DNA from: Struthidea cinerea
Taxonomy: Eukaryota; Chordata; Aves; Passeriformes; Corcoracidae
Assembly (NCBI GenBank): GCA_013397865.1
Contig: VZTI01002590.1
Span: forward strand, 465,751 to 529,750
Length of the DNA: 64,000 bases
Direction: 5' to 3'
The stretch's first letter is position 1. The number at the start of each line of letters is the position of its first letter. A program made the translations under genes and the position numbers. Below are positions 1 through 13,360 of this stretch, piece after piece. Below the pieces are notes generated by a model that saw only the letters and a program-made list of their open reading frames with translations, did no database searches and was not told the DNA's origin.

Positions 1-1395
1 TAGATGTGCTGCCCCTCCTCCCAAATTAGTAAGGTCTTCTCCCCTAGTACTGCAGATGAAGCAGGGAGCAGCCTGGATATCAGCCCCAGAGCTCCCTGAT
101 ACAGCCATCATATCCACTTAGTCCCATCTGAAGAAGTGAAAAATGCTTTTGCGCTGATGGGAGAAATGTACATAAGGTGTTTTTTTTTTTTAATTTGGGC
201 CACTTTTTGCTGTTGATTTGTTTTCGTAACTTATAAAGATATGTAAGGAACAGACATTTTATTCTTAATTTACATGAAGAGTTATTAACAGAGTTGTTAA
301 AAAGACTGTGTAAGGCTGTGGTTGTTCAGTAATTAAATGGATGGAAATACCCTGAGTCAAAGGGCAAATCCACCTATAGAATTGCTATCAAGGAGAGGAA
401 TTGCTGAAAATACAATTTGTTCTTTTATAACAAGTAAGAAAACCATATATTGATTCAAATGTTATCTCTTGTCTGAAGAGAGTACCATTGTTACATTTAA
501 GTAATACAGCAAAATTTCCCAATCTATTCTATTAGTTGTTTAATACAGTTACAATGAAGTTAAATAAGTGTTTGAACTCCTTGCAAAATTTCAAATGAAA
601 ACTGAGCAGTAGTGACATTTCTTGACAAAGCATGTTTTCATTTATTTTACATACTCCATTTTCTGTAATATTCCACTTTCTAAGTAGCAGAGAAGCAACA
701 TACTTAATTCTGATAAACTTCATATACTAACAGTTACCAAAGGCAACAATTACTATTTCTTGATCACATTAAAACAGACACAACTATACTTCCAATATCA
801 GTGTACTAGTCTCCCTGGTAATAAACACATAAAACAGCACAAGCTTTTCTAATGAGGTATGAGCACTCTTGCTTTCTCTGCAAGAAGTGCAAATTGGTAA
901 GACTCAAGAGTCATTGCCTAACAGAACAAAAATAGCTTCTGCATGTTAAGCATATGTGCACATATATTACCTATTACTAAATGAAAAATCATATATTACT
1001 ATGTCAAAGGCCCTTTTCTCCAATCCTACAAGAAGAAATGGTACCAAAACCCCACCTACTTAAAATGTGCTGGTTTACTTAATGATGAGATGTGCAAGAA
1101 AGCAAATATTTTCCTTCTTGCATATACATGGGTATCTATGTTTCAGGACAGACAGAAAGCAGAGCTTGTGCTCTGATCCAGTTTGCCACATCCATATCAC
1201 CAACTAGATCCTCTCTAGTTTGTGCCAGACTTCACTTCAGGCCAGCTTAGTTGAGCTTATCACCGCATGCATTAAGGGTGCTGGTGAGACAACACTCTGT
1301 TCATGGGAGGATTTTCCTGCAGCGCAGCCAAGACAAAAACAAGGATAACAGGGGGATGAAATCTGTGACTCAGCTCTTGCTTTACTCTCCAAGGA
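1..1395. other. non-coding, AT-rich stretch with nothing recognised
   Basis: I see no exon, RNA gene or repeat that I can name. Open frames are short and overlap on both strands, as expected by chance. The first 160 bases are somewhat richer in GC than what follows but show no splice sites or frame that I trust. Confidence 0.6.
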
Positions 1396-1413
1396 TTTTT
1401 TTTTTTTTTTTTT
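1396..1413. repeat. poly-T tract
   Basis: A run of about 18 T is followed by a short C run. It could be the remnant of an A-tail on the minus strand, but no retrotransposon body is recognisable beside it. Confidence 0.85.
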
Positions 1414-1574
1414 CCCCCTTGATGTGGCTGGAAGACACCATTCCCCAAGCAGCCAGGAGTAACTTTGTGCTTGGTTCACAACAGTTTGTTTTGCTCGCAA
1501 CATCAGTGGAAAATAAAATCAAGCCAGGGGCTTTCATAATCAATCAGGAGACGAAAACTGCTCAAGATCTGTTA

Positions 1575-1615
1575 AGTGGCTTAATACTACTGTGAAATAG
1601 TAGTATTAAGCCACT
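1575..1615. repeat. perfect 17-bp inverted repeat (hairpin)
   Basis: The left arm AGTGGCTTAATACTACT (1575-1591) is exactly complementary to the right arm (1599-1615), with a 7-base spacer GTGAAAT. The motif TGAAATAG is repeated in the spacer and just after the right arm (TGAAATAGAAG). This suggests that a local template-switch copied the left arm in inverted orientation. A small non-coding hairpin RNA is a less likely alternative. No flanking target-site duplication is seen. Confidence 0.9.
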
Positions 1616-4600
1616 CTGAAATAGAAGAAGTCTGCCACCAGACAACATATCAATCAAGAGCTGAATGCTAATTTCTCAGGTATCAGTCATATGAAAAAAA
1701 GTCCTGTCACTATTCATTGCATTTCAAAACTCCAATTTGATGAAATAGTTGCACTGTTAGTATTTAAGCACTGAAGCTTTACCATTGTAAATGCTCCCGA
1801 TGGAAAGCAAGGTAAACTCCTCAGTTTTGTATATTCTGTGTGTATAAAGCTCCAACTGAATTCTACAGCTTAAAATGTAGCCCTGAAAACATAATTGGAA
1901 ATACATATTAATGCTGGATAATTCAAAATTTACTTTGAGATGAGGAATTAGTACTCGTAATTTCAAAATACAAATTGAGAACTACAAATATTTGCAAATC
2001 CTCAATGTGTTAATAATTATTCACTGAAATTTCAGTAATTGTGGATGATGACTGTGTTGAAAAATGTTGTAGTCTGTTCATAAACAAAGGCTTCGAAAAG
2101 CTATGTACAGCATTTTAAGCAGATGTATACAATTTAACAGTGCCAAAACCAGTAACCTTTTAACTAATCACTTAGTAAATAGCTACTTTTCCTAAACATA
2201 AAGCAATTCTATTAATTCAGCCTACATAAACTTCATTTTTGAAGTGGATACAGACTTTACTGTGTCCTTGTTTTGTCCAACTTTGTATTCAACACATCTG
2301 AAACCACCTCAGTGAAACAAAGTGAAGAAATTTATTTCCTGCCTATACAAAAAGACAACATAATTTGGCTTTCCATGTTAAAACCTGTCAGAAAATCCCT
2401 TCAAAAATTAAGAACTATGATGGTGATTAATTTGCTGCACTGATTTACAACAACAAATATGTAGATATAATTCACAAGGATCACTTATGTACTGCATCAT
2501 CAATAAATAAAATGACATTTTTATTTAAAAAAAAAAAGACTGAGAATTAAGAAGTTACTCAGCCATCTGTGCTGTTAGGACTGCAGGCTTTCAAAAATAT
2601 TTAAAACAGGCTAGCTAATACACATTCCTATATATAATTAAAAGTGGTGCTTGAGGGGTTTCTTTGACTAAAGTATGTTATTTCATTAAAGAAGTTTTTG
2701 CATGGGAAGCAGCTATTCTACCAAATTACATATATAAAATAAATCATTTTACCAAAGTATTTAAGTTTACACATAAGACAAACACTGAAAGGAAAATGCT
2801 TAGAATAAAATCATGTTTGAGGCATCTCTGGAAACTTCTAATTTATTGAGCAGGTTTATATTTACCATCAGTATCTATTACATCTCTCAGAGTTATGTCT
2901 TTCAGCTTCAAGAATTTGAAGCTAGTTAAATTTCTGTGTCTATTCAGTCTCTTTTCATAACTGAGATTTTTATTAGCATAAAAAGGTAAGAATTAGGATT
3001 AAACTTTCCTCATATAATTTCAACAAATACTTATGAGTTTATTTGATAGAATGTAAGTGTTTAGATAACTTTTCAAATAGAAATTTGCAGTTAAAATTGA
3101 ATGAATTATTTAAAATATTAAAAAACAGGAAAAAAAACAAAAAAAGTAAAGTTTTTAATATCATTGACATCTCTTTGAAAAACATACTTTTTTGGACATA
3201 TTTCCAGTAAGATTTAAATTTCTATAAAGTTTTTTCCCACTCAATGACTAATTCAAAAGACTTATTAGACTAAGTCTCTAGATGACTAAGATGTATTTCT
3301 TATCATTGTTTGAAATTACTGTAAAAGTAGTTTTTTGTATGGACTTTAGGGGTTCCTTAGCAAATACATAGAGATCACACAATTCTGAAAGCTCTCAGCT
3401 GGTCTCAAGCCCTTTGTGCCTGCAGAAATCCAGACAAAGGAAAAAAAAAGGCTCAACAGCAAAAAAGGCCGAGATTTATGGTGACCTCCTTTGGGGTTAG
3501 CTTCTACTGTACAAATCCACAGAAGACACTCAGATCTGATGATTGTTATAGAAGCCTGTGAATGCTCTGTGCTCACTTCAAAACAATAGTGCTCCTGTAC
3601 AGGAGGAAACTGGAGGAGGCCAAAAGGAAACCTGGAGCTTATCCAGGACTCAGGTGCCTCCAGATCAGCCCACCTGGACCAACAGCACAGGCACCTCACT
3701 CCAGGCCCAGAAGAAGACCCCGAGCCAGCCGCCTTCTCCAAGCAAAGCCAGTTTTTGAAGAACTGCTCTCTAATAAAATGTGTTTGGCTCAGGGGGAACA
3801 TAAGCCCACGCACACAGTCCATATTTCTGCAAGGACGTTTTTGTATGTTCTCATAAATTCTTTCTTAAAGTCTTTTCCAAGGCAAACCCATGATTTTTCA
3901 AAAGCCATGGGTTGGGACTAACCAAGATTACAGGGAGCTACACTTCCACACACAATTTAACATCATTACATAAATGTGTAATTTGCAATATTACAATTGC
4001 CTACCTTGTGTTATCCCCCAACAGAGAAACACAAAGGGAAACTCTGAAAACGAAGAGCAACCAGGCAGGAAGATTTCGCAGATGTCCTCAGTTGCTCATT
4101 ACACTAAAGCTTAGAATGCTCATCTCTCATAGGTCAAGAAATGTAAAATATTTAAAAGGAGAGGAAAAAAGGCATTGAAAACCAGATTGCTTTTGCTGTC
4201 TGTAACCCTTTTTTTTCCAGCAATTCATGACTATACTTGCTAAAATTATGCATGTTTAGCATGTGTATTACCATAGCATCCTCTCTCTGGTTCTTAGCTT
4301 TCTTTTGCAGGGCTTTATCAGAGTATGCTAAATAATTATGGTCTCTTTTTTACACCATTCCCAAAGTGCCTCCTTTTCCAGGCCTAATTAGTTCTGATAT
4401 TCAATGTAATTAGTTGAATTTAGAAATTTTCTATGAAAAAAGGTTGTTCTACAGCTTCTCATCAGCTTATATCAGGGAAAAAATTTCCAGTGATGGTTAA
4501 ATATCAACAATATATTTGAAGTCTTCCAAAGATATTTCTAAAAAATAATATAACATAAAATTAAACAATCATATGGAATACAATTCAATCTACTTTTTTT

Positions 4601-4733
4601 CTATTGGAAAGGTGGGGAACCCCCCAAAAAGCTAGGTTAAAGACCTATAAAATCCAATTTTTCTAAGAGAGTAAAACATCAGATATGAAGTCATAATAAA
4701 AGCATTCATTTGTGTAAAGTCACCAATCCATTC
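1616..4733. other. non-coding stretch with a GC-richer patch at 3558-3790
   Basis: Most of this is AT-rich unique sequence with short A and T runs. At 3558-3790 GC rises and both strands carry open frames (a minus-strand frame of 158 codons at 3822-3346 and a plus-strand frame of 119 codons at 3562-3921). They overlap each other, show no domain that I know, and one is proline/arginine-rich in the way chance frames in GC-rich DNA often are. A possible acceptor (CTCCTGTACAG) precedes 3601, but no matching donor is evident. I do not call a gene. Confidence 0.5.
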
Positions 4734-4761
4734 ATAAATAAATAAATAAATAAATAAATAA
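4734..4761. repeat. (AAAT)n microsatellite
   Basis: About seven uninterrupted copies of the tetranucleotide ATAA/AAAT. Confidence 0.95.
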
Positions 4762-7033
4762 TCTGCACGTGTCAGATTTCAAGGGTAACACCAAATTACT
4801 CATAATGGAAAAAAGAAGTTCATTGATTTGTCTTTTTTTTCAAATTATTGAAAAGAAAAGAGCTTGGGCTTGCCATTTTTTTTGTTGTTGTTTTCAATTG
4901 TTAGGCCAAATTTAATTTATTTATGTGTTAATCAAGTTTCCAGTGCTTTTACACATCTGAGAATTATACACTGAAATATGAGCTCTGAAGTTGAGGAAGT
5001 TAATTGGTTTCACTGATGAAAATAAGCCACTGCCTCTGTGACCAGCCTGACCTGGTTTGGAGTTCTCCCTTACTTGCAGTAAAAGAGAACTTTTAGCGAT
5101 AGAAATTAGCTTTGTTATCCACTCAAAGTCTCCAACCAAAACATGACATCCTAATGGCCAATTATAGCTCCACACCTGCTGTTGGGAGGAGAACCTCGTT
5201 AATACTTAATTGGAAGAACAGACACTTTAATGTTTTCTGAAAAATAAGTAATAGCTGAGTAGCCACTTCACCAAGACGGACAACCCACAGGAAGCCTTTT
5301 CCAGGACTGGCCACAGAAGTCAGGGAAATAGGAGTGATTGCTTTGACATTTGAGGAAAGATGCCTGAAATCCAACTTCTTGTAATTTTTGCACAAAAACA
5401 GAAGTAGTAGTTCCAGCATCTCTTCCCTCTGGTTATCCAGAATATGCCCAGCTTAAAGACTCTCAAAATTATCATTCTCTGCATGCTAATAGACCCATTT
5501 AGAAAGAAATTAAGACAAAACCCAGCGTAAATAGAGTATTTCAGGAGGCTATTGATTTAATGAGCTTTTATTTCCAGTAAGTTTTGCTCATAATAAAGTA
5601 ACACTAACTACAAAACCAGATGGAACAAAATCGATTTCTTGAAAGCAACAGACTGAAGAACAGGAAGGGATGCACAGCAAAGTCACACAACACTGGAAAG
5701 CCAAGGATAGTGTCACCAGCATGATGCCTTACTAACACCTTCCAGTATTATCAGTTGTATAAATAACAAGGTAGGTTCCCCACATGAAAGTATTTTTTTG
5801 TCAAAGAGTGCATGAAATATAAAGAAAGATAAGGCTGAAAGTGCTTGCAATATTTCAGACAGAGCAGCTGTTTACAACTCATCTTTTAACATCTATCAGC
5901 AAGCTTGACGACAGAAGATACGAATATTATCTACCTGTCCCACTGCATGAGATATAACAGATGTCCCCAGATCTCTCTTTTGCACTCACCTCTTCAAGAT
6001 CCTATATGACAATGTACTTCTCATGCTGGAAATGATCACAGGGGTAATAAAGAGTGATGTGAAAGACTAAAAAGACCAGAAGTATGGATGCAATAATTTG
6101 CACCCAGAGGCAGCCTAGAGCATGGCTTACAAAAATCCTCCCAACTGGCGTGAAACTAAGAATAGCTGTAATAGAATAACATTATTATATGATAAAAACT
6201 GAAAAAAAGAGGTCATAACATCTGAATTCTTCCTGCCACAATAGAGTATAAGTTAAGCCATTTAACTTCTGCATTTCAGCTGCTGTATCCCACCCAAAGC
6301 CAATGGTGTTAGTCTTGATTTATTATTCATTATGAAAGAGATTAAGATTCTCCTTTGTAAAGACATAAAGGCTTCCAAATTATGACTGATTCGAACAGGG
6401 TTGATTATATAAGACCTATTTAGAAGTCAGTAACACTGCCATGAGGTTTCCATTCTACCCTTTTATCAAACACAGTCTAGTCAGGCTAAAATTTCTATAA
6501 TTGTGCTTTTACTTCTACTATTAAAAATTATAGCTAAGAATAGCATTGAGAGTCTGACTAGAGAAAAGATCTTCTCCTGTCAGAAATATTAATTGTACAG
6601 CTATTTTCCTGGGGGGTATCTCAATGTGTCCTTGGAGTTGCAGGGAAATTCAGTGTTCCTTGTTTGGAACATATCCATTCTAGTCCTCATGAAAGGAATG
6701 AGAGAAGGAAAATATCTGTAATGGGAGAAGTTGCAGTCATTAGAAGAAGAAGGCAACTGTATTTCAGTACTGGGCATGTGGTAGCACACCAGGGAGAGGT
6801 CAGAAAAGAACTTTTCCCTTTTTCTTAACTTTTACTGAGTTCTATTGCAGTGAGTGCAGAAAGTGAAGCCCCTGTCCTTGTGCTATCTCCCTCTCCCAGC
6901 ACTTCCATCAGTAAGTGTGGAATAAGAAGTAAGAATGGTACCGGACAGTGAGCTAAAAATAAAAATACCATGAAAACCAGTGAAGAACTGAAGAACTAAT
7001 GGCTCATCACAGAGCCTAAGGCACTCTCCCATA
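4762..7033. other. non-coding stretch with nothing recognised
   Basis: AT-rich single-copy sequence. Open frames on the minus strand near 4921-5419 and 6601-7125 have no recognisable domain and are interrupted or overlapped by others. Confidence 0.6.
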
Positions 7034-7066
7034 AAAACAAACAAACAAACAAACAAAAAAAAACCC
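7034..7066. repeat. (AAAC)n microsatellite and A-rich tract
   Basis: About five copies of AAAC pass into an A run. The A/C-rich tract continues weakly to about 7100. Confidence 0.95.
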
Positions 7067-10000
7067 ACAAAAGCAAAACCCAAAAAAAACCAAAATCCTT
7101 CGCACAAAACTACACAAGTTTTCAAGAAAATTAATTGAATTTACATTTGATGCAAATCCATGGAGGAGAAACTAGATGTCCTAGAGCAAGAACCTGGAGA
7201 GCAGAACCCAGACTGGTGAGCCGTTGGACATGAAGGCAGACCACCAGGAGGGGCCTGAGAGTGGAATGGGGAAGCAAAGTAAAATCAGAGAGAAGCAAGG
7301 TCAGGCACAGATCACAGATTTCCTTATGCCCCAAACTTCACTGTTCCTGCATTGTCACATGTCTGCAAGAAAATCACCCTCAGGGCTATCTTGAGCCCAT
7401 TAGTCGATTGAGAGAATGCCAAATTTCTATGAATTTAACCCCCCTGTCAAAGATTACATGCACTAATGATAACACATGAAGACACATGCCCACACCACAT
7501 CTACCACGAAATTATGCCCTAAAAACATTCAAAGTCACAGCGGTAATTGGACCGAAAAACTGATTACAGCTGCCTTTCAGATGGATCTCAAATTTAAAAT
7601 GTAATTCTAAATAACTTTGGTAGTTCTGCGCTGTGGCTTCTTATTTGTCAGATGGAGATTTTAACGCCTTGTAGGCAGCATGAAGAACAGGCTGCCCAAC
7701 ATTTGTGAAACACTGAAATTACATGGGAATGAGAACCAGGATGTCACTGTGCACTTAAAAGCTACATAGAAAGGCACCAGAGCAATGGGAAAAATTAACA
7801 GTTGCATGAGTATCATCAAATGTAGCATTTTCTAGTCATTGACATCACAAGTTCAAGATAATTTTGTGCTCATTTCTACAAGAAATACCAGATGTCTCAC
7901 AATACATACTAGACTTTACATTTGGAGTACCTTCCTAATTTAACCTCGACTATTCAAGTACAGATTTTCTTGAATTTTCACATTAAGGAGAAATTTTACA
8001 GAAGATAAAGTTGCCATAGAGATGCATACACTCCTTCCCAATCATCTCAAATATAGTCAGACACAATTAATTATTCAGTTCACCACAGAACATTTGTACT
8101 TTTATATGAAATATACCAGGGTGAGAGATATTTTTCAAGTATATTAAAAAAGAATAAATATGGACTAAGGAAATGGACTAAGGAAAAAAAAAAAGTTAAA
8201 ATAGTGAAGAGAAATAATTCCGTTCAAAACTTAGGTGGAATATCAAGCAGTTAGTGCTCCTTTCCAGGTAACTCACTATTCCATTATCACTCTCATAGAC
8301 ACAGAAGGTTTGGGAAAAAAAGGAATTGTTTTTCCTTTACTTTGCATGTCTATAAGGGACAAAACCCTGTGCTGGTTCACATGTATGCTTATTGAAAGAT
8401 TATACGAATTTCTCTTTTAAGAGATAACGTAAAAGTAAAGACTAATATTGTAACACTTCTTAATGGGAGTGAAAACACCAAAATACTGATGAAGAGAATC
8501 TGGAGCTGTCATGCAGAATACAATCCTCTTGACTGGCAGCTATGGCTTGGCAATACTGAGACCTTCTGCTATTTGATTAAAACAACATCAAGATGGAAAT
8601 ATCTCTTCAAATTAGAGGTCAGAAACATCAGTGTCTGTTTTTTCTGCAGTTGTCAGAAGTGATACAGCGTAATTAAGTCTGGATAATGTCAGACAGGTGC
8701 TACTTTTCTTTTGAAGCAATTCATTAGGGAAGGCTTGTCACTTGTGACATTCCCACACAAATCCTGGTGCTTGGTCTCTTCTCCAAATGAGTTTAAATTG
8801 TTCTGTTGAATATGAAAATACTTCAAAAGGGACTATATAGTCTATCTCATACAGCAGCTTAAAATTTCATTTGGGAAACATTTAACAAAAAAAGCAACTT
8901 CAATAACAACAAAAAACCAAAGAAAAGCCACATCACAGTTTCCAAACCTTATGTGTAAGCAACAATTTGCAAAGACATAGAGGAGATGGAGAAGCTGCTA
9001 TCGGCCAGGAAACCAGAACAAGCATTGCCAGGATAAACAGCAGATTTGGGCAGTGAACTGCCATTTGAACACCTCCATTTTATCAACTCAATTAGCTTGT
9101 CTAGTCTCACTATGGTTGTAATAACACACCAAAAAATTTCAACAGTGAGCAAAAATTATGACCTTATTCCATCGTATGTGGCATAAATTTCTACTTTCAT
9201 TGCTCTATCAGTGACTTCAAATAAGATGTCTAAAAAAGTTGAAGATCTTTTTATAAAACTAACAATGCAATTTAAACAAGTACCATGCACTGAAAGACTC
9301 AAATGTGAAAAGCCACCAGTAAGCTGGAAAGAGAAAGGACAGGGTCAAAGTAACTACAGCTTTCACTGTTAACTGGGTATCTTCAAAGAAAAATAGTTTT
9401 TATGTTTCAAAATTTGGATGTTTTAAACTGGTGGGGAAGAATGAACACTCAAATCCAACCCAAAACCCCAAGAAAATACATTCCTGTTAAGGTAAATTTA
9501 AAACAAATTGCAGAAACCTTGCTTATAGTCAATATAATCTTTTAAGACTACAGGAGTCCACCTGAGGAAACTCATTAAAAGCATAAGCAGTACTAAAATG
9601 TCCTAAATAATTGATTGGCTATAGTACCCATACTGGCCTATCTTGCAATTAGGCATATTGAAGGTCCCCTAGAATTATGGACTTGTTAGTTGGAAAGGCC
9701 AAATTCTAAAAGCTTTTACATGATGAATAAGCATTTTTAAACGTTCACTTTTATTTCACAGGGTCAGGTATGGACCAAGACACTCTACTAGTCTCCCCAG
9801 CAGTATGCTTACACAAAAAATTTACTCATGCTGCTGCAAATAACTGTGGGAAAATAAGATCATGATATTAACTTCATTTGGAGCTTTCAACAATATCCAT
9901 TATAGCTTGGAAATACATTTTTTTTAAATTTTCAATGCTGATATTAATTTCAGGAGATAAAGTATTTGATTTATAAGCAGAACTCTTGATGCCTTACCTG

Positions 10001-11364
10001 AAGGTGTGTCAATTACTTAGTGCTAATTTATCTGGGGACTTTCAAGGAAGAACAATGTCAAAGATTTAGAAGCCCTTAATTTAGTAGATGTTCTGGTTTT
10101 ATTCATTTAAAAAATAAAAATCACTGGCCATGATTTTGCACACATTTTCCCTACAAATAAATCTGTTTGACAGTAAATTACTACCATGTTATTCAGGAAA
10201 GTCAAAGCTTTTAATTGCTCTGTGTAAATGCATTTTTGCTAAGAGATGTCACTTCCGTTGTGTAGTAGCCTTCTCTTCTCAAACTGACACACAAGCCATT
10301 ATTCTCTCCAGAAGAAACTTCTTTCTGCATGTAAGAGCATCTTTTGCATTTAAAAAGGCCATTAAATGTTTACCTTTAAGAATGCCAATTATACTCTAAT
10401 GACATGCGGGTGGGTTTAATTCTAATTAGTGCTGTAAACTGCAAAGATACTGATAAGAAGCACTGCAGAAAAGCAGCTTAACTCTTTTTGTAACAAAAAA
10501 AAGAAGGGAATTATTGATCAAGATGTTCACAGATATTTTCACTTTGGCTTCTGGTGCAAAAGGAACTGAAATTCTGACAGTTTCAGGAGATAGTTCTGCC
10601 TTGAGTCTCAGGATTGCTTCACATCCCATATTTTTAATATGAATGTAAACAGTGAACAATTTTTTTTTTTCCCCATCAGGGTTTCAGCTATGAAAATGCT
10701 GATTTTCACCAGAAACAAGAACCATTATTAATCTGCTCATAGAAAGACTGGTCAAAACACATGCTTGCCAGTATCAGGAGACTAAGGCAATCCAGCCAAC
10801 ACTTTACGATACAGTTATCCTTCAGGAAAAAAAAAAAAAAGTTTTGTAAACGGTATGTACATGGCATGTAAACTGAAATATTTAAGAAATAGTTACTTAT
10901 TTTACATCACACTAACTGTTGGTTTTCATGACAAATGAAAGACTGCAGCAGCAAAGGTCACATATTTGCTTAGCTCTTAAGCCACAGTGGTAGGGTGCCT
11001 GCTGAGAGAGATTCATTAAAGCCAGCTATATAAAGCCAAGCCTATTTTCAAGCATAAGCAGCAGTGTCTGAACCCTTGCATTTGCTTTCTTTGGAATTAG
11101 AATTTGGGTTTTACTATCTTCTTGGAGACTACAAATTGCTCCTCCTAACAAGGAGATTATTTTCAAAGCAAAAGGTCACTGTGGATGTTACCATTTCTTT
11201 TGCTGGATTCAAACATTTGGGATTTTTTTCCTGTATACATTCACATGTTTTTATTCTTTTGGGTTTAATTTACTCTATAGTTTTTTTTCCAAAAGGTTAG
11301 CTTGACAGAGGTCTAACTCAGAATGCTTCTCATATAAAATGATAGAAGTGTTTTAATAACATTA
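7067..11364. other. non-coding stretch with one micro-exon-like motif at 7160-7215
   Basis: No repeat family is recognised. The only exon-like signal is ATG at 7160 followed by 18 more sense codons, an acidic peptide beginning MEEKLDVLEQ, running into a GTGAGC donor-like motif at 7216. Read without splicing, the frame meets TGA at 7217. The rest is AT-rich sequence with short homopolymers. A poly-A run sits near 10828 and a poly-T run near 10660. Confidence 0.5.
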
Positions 11365-11482
11365 CAGAATCACAGAACTATTCAGGTTGGAAAAGACCTT
11401 TAAGATCATCGAGCCTAACCATTAACCTAATACTAACAGGTCCACCACTAAACCATGTACCTTAAGCACCACATCTACATTT
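11365..11482 (-). mobile_element. CR1 LINE, 3'-end fragment
   Basis: In plus orientation this begins with the inverted CR1 tail (CAGAATCACAGAAC) and continues with the conserved segment around GGTTGGAAAAGACCTTTAAG and GATCATCGAGCCTAACC. It ends near the ACCATGTACCTTAAG portion of the 3' UTR. It is heavily 5'-truncated with no coding part left, as is usual for CR1. The element is transcribed on the minus strand, so its true 3' end is at the left. Confidence 0.88.
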
Positions 11483-13208
11483 TCTCTTTACACTATCTTG
11501 TCTGCAATAAAAAGCTGATTAAAATAGTAGGACAGACTACTAATCCAATGCTCAAAATGGTCATTTGCCTTATGCTCAAGTGCAATATCCTTGTCCTTAC
11601 GAGAATTTCCACTAAAAACAGGGAAGAGGAAGGGCAAAGACCAGCAAGTGAAAAAAAACCCCAAATCATTTCAAGCTGGACAATTCTATAATGTTTTAAG
11701 TCCAAGTCAGTTGAGACGTTGCAGACTTCCAAACACAGATGTGTCAGCACAAAAGTGAATGATGGCTGCGATAGCCCTTGCACAGCGAAATACATCACGG
11801 GCAGCTGCACACACAGCAATTTCATGGGAGACAGCGACAGCTTCTTCCAAGATGGATTATCCCTACAACATCTTGATTTCCTCACTCCACGGTCTGCAAG
11901 TCAGGCCAGTCTCCCCGCAAATCTGGTACAGGTGTCAACTCCCTTAAGGCAGCACACAACAGCTATCTGCTCTCCAGAGCAGCCTGCCTGTGGCTGCTCC
12001 CACAGACCTCAAGGGGAGCCCCAACATCACTCAGCTGTGCAACAGGTTCGCATCAGCTTGAGAGAAACAACTTTTAGTCAAATCTTTGTTACCAACTTTT
12101 TGTGCTGTGGCCTTCTACGCTACTTCTGTGGGATATACAGGAGGAGGATGTCTCTCACTGGTACACAAAACAAAATCCCGTGTAAGTGATGTAGTAAGAC
12201 CCACTGCCGAAGCTATCACCTGAAGCTAAGCAATCACCCATCTCAAGATTTCGGCAATACATGAGTCTTCCCTGCCTGCAATCCCAAATAGAGGTGTTTA
12301 CCTGCTTGTTAAACATATTTGCATTCTCTTGATAAATTTCTTCAAGCCGTCCAATAGTTCAGCTTTTCAGACACCAGAGCACTCTGTTAAGGCTAAGCCA
12401 AGAGTCTTCGGCTCTGAAGCAACTATTAGCTACTGCATCTAGATTTCAGGACATTTTGGTTTCTAATTCTTTCTTCTGATACAGCAGAATTCCCTTTTCT
12501 TCAATACATAAATCTATAATTCCTGAATGTGAAGTAGAGTTTTGAGAGCTCCTATATTGTATCTTGTATTTTAACAGATCCATTCCTATAGATACAATGA
12601 CAGAATTAGTATGGTCTATCACTTCTTTTCAAAATTACTGAAGAACTTTAATAATAAATGAGCCAAAGCTATCTACTTGTCCTTGTTCTTCTCAGTCTAA
12701 GCATGGCTGTCTCACTCTTCTCAGTGAGCTTTTCCTACCTGCAGCTCACAGAATGCGTTTCTAGATCTGAACGTTTAAACAGAGGTGCTGTATTGAGCAC
12801 ACATGCAACGTGTCCCCAACTCTTAACTCTAGATACAATGTGCTTTGTGTTACAGTGCATCAAAACGATCCTCTGCAATTAGCACCTCGGCAGGTCGTGC
12901 ACACACCGAGTTGGATACAGTTTATATTGTGTGCACTGAGACTGGATTCTTGTAGTAAAGCAGAAATGAGAAGGAGAATGAAAAGACGTACATTTGGTTA
13001 GAAGAACGGAGACACAAAAACATTAACTGTCCCACCTGAAGGCAGAAGCATCACCTGCATTAAAGACAAGAAAGGAATGTTTCCATCTTGAACCTCAATC
13101 TGATCCCAAGTCCAGATCTCTGTAAGTACTACGAATGCATTGCAAAGGATGTAGCACAACACAGGTTCTGAAGCATTGCTCCTTAACATGGCTAGGAGTC
13201 ATTGCTGG
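11483..13208. other. non-coding stretch with mixed composition and a longer chance frame
   Basis: A plus-strand frame of 156 codons at 11719-12189 lies in a mildly GC-rich patch. A GTAAGT donor-like hexamer follows the lysine codon near its end (12182). The minus strand is also open through 11885-11493. The translated products resemble no family that I know, and there is no clear acceptor, so this is best read as non-coding or as a possible lncRNA exon. Confidence 0.45.
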
Positions 13209-13360
13209 AATCACAGTACAGTTTAAGTTGAAGGGACCCTTAAAGGTCATCTAATCCAATCCCCCGGCAATGAGAAAGGATATCTTCGACTAGACCAGGT
13301 TATTCAGAGCCCCATCCAACCTGACCTTGAGTGTTTCCAAGGACGGAGCATCCACCACAA
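13209..13360 (-). mobile_element. CR1 LINE, 3'-end fragment
   Basis: The inverted CR1 3' UTR begins at AATCACAG and contains GAAGGGACCCTTAAAGGTCATC, then ACTAGACCAGG, GAGCCCCATCCAACCTGACC and GGAGCATCCACCAC in the normal order. It is about 150 bp, severely 5'-truncated and diverged. It belongs to a different CR1 subfamily from the copy at 11365, because the segment after the tail differs. Confidence 0.9.

Noticed and set aside
3346..3921. Overlapping 158-codon minus and 119-codon plus frames
   Set aside because: Both strands are open over the same GC-richer patch. There is no family resemblance and no convincing splice pair.
9669..9705. Short patch resembling a CR1 tail (AGAATTATGG...GTTGGAAAGG)
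   Set aside because: Too short and too diverged. The neighbouring bases do not continue in CR1 order.
11719..12189. 156-codon plus frame followed by a GTAAGT-like motif
   Set aside because: There is no acceptor and no recognisable domain, and the opposite strand is open too. It is retained only as a possible non-coding exon within the stretch description.
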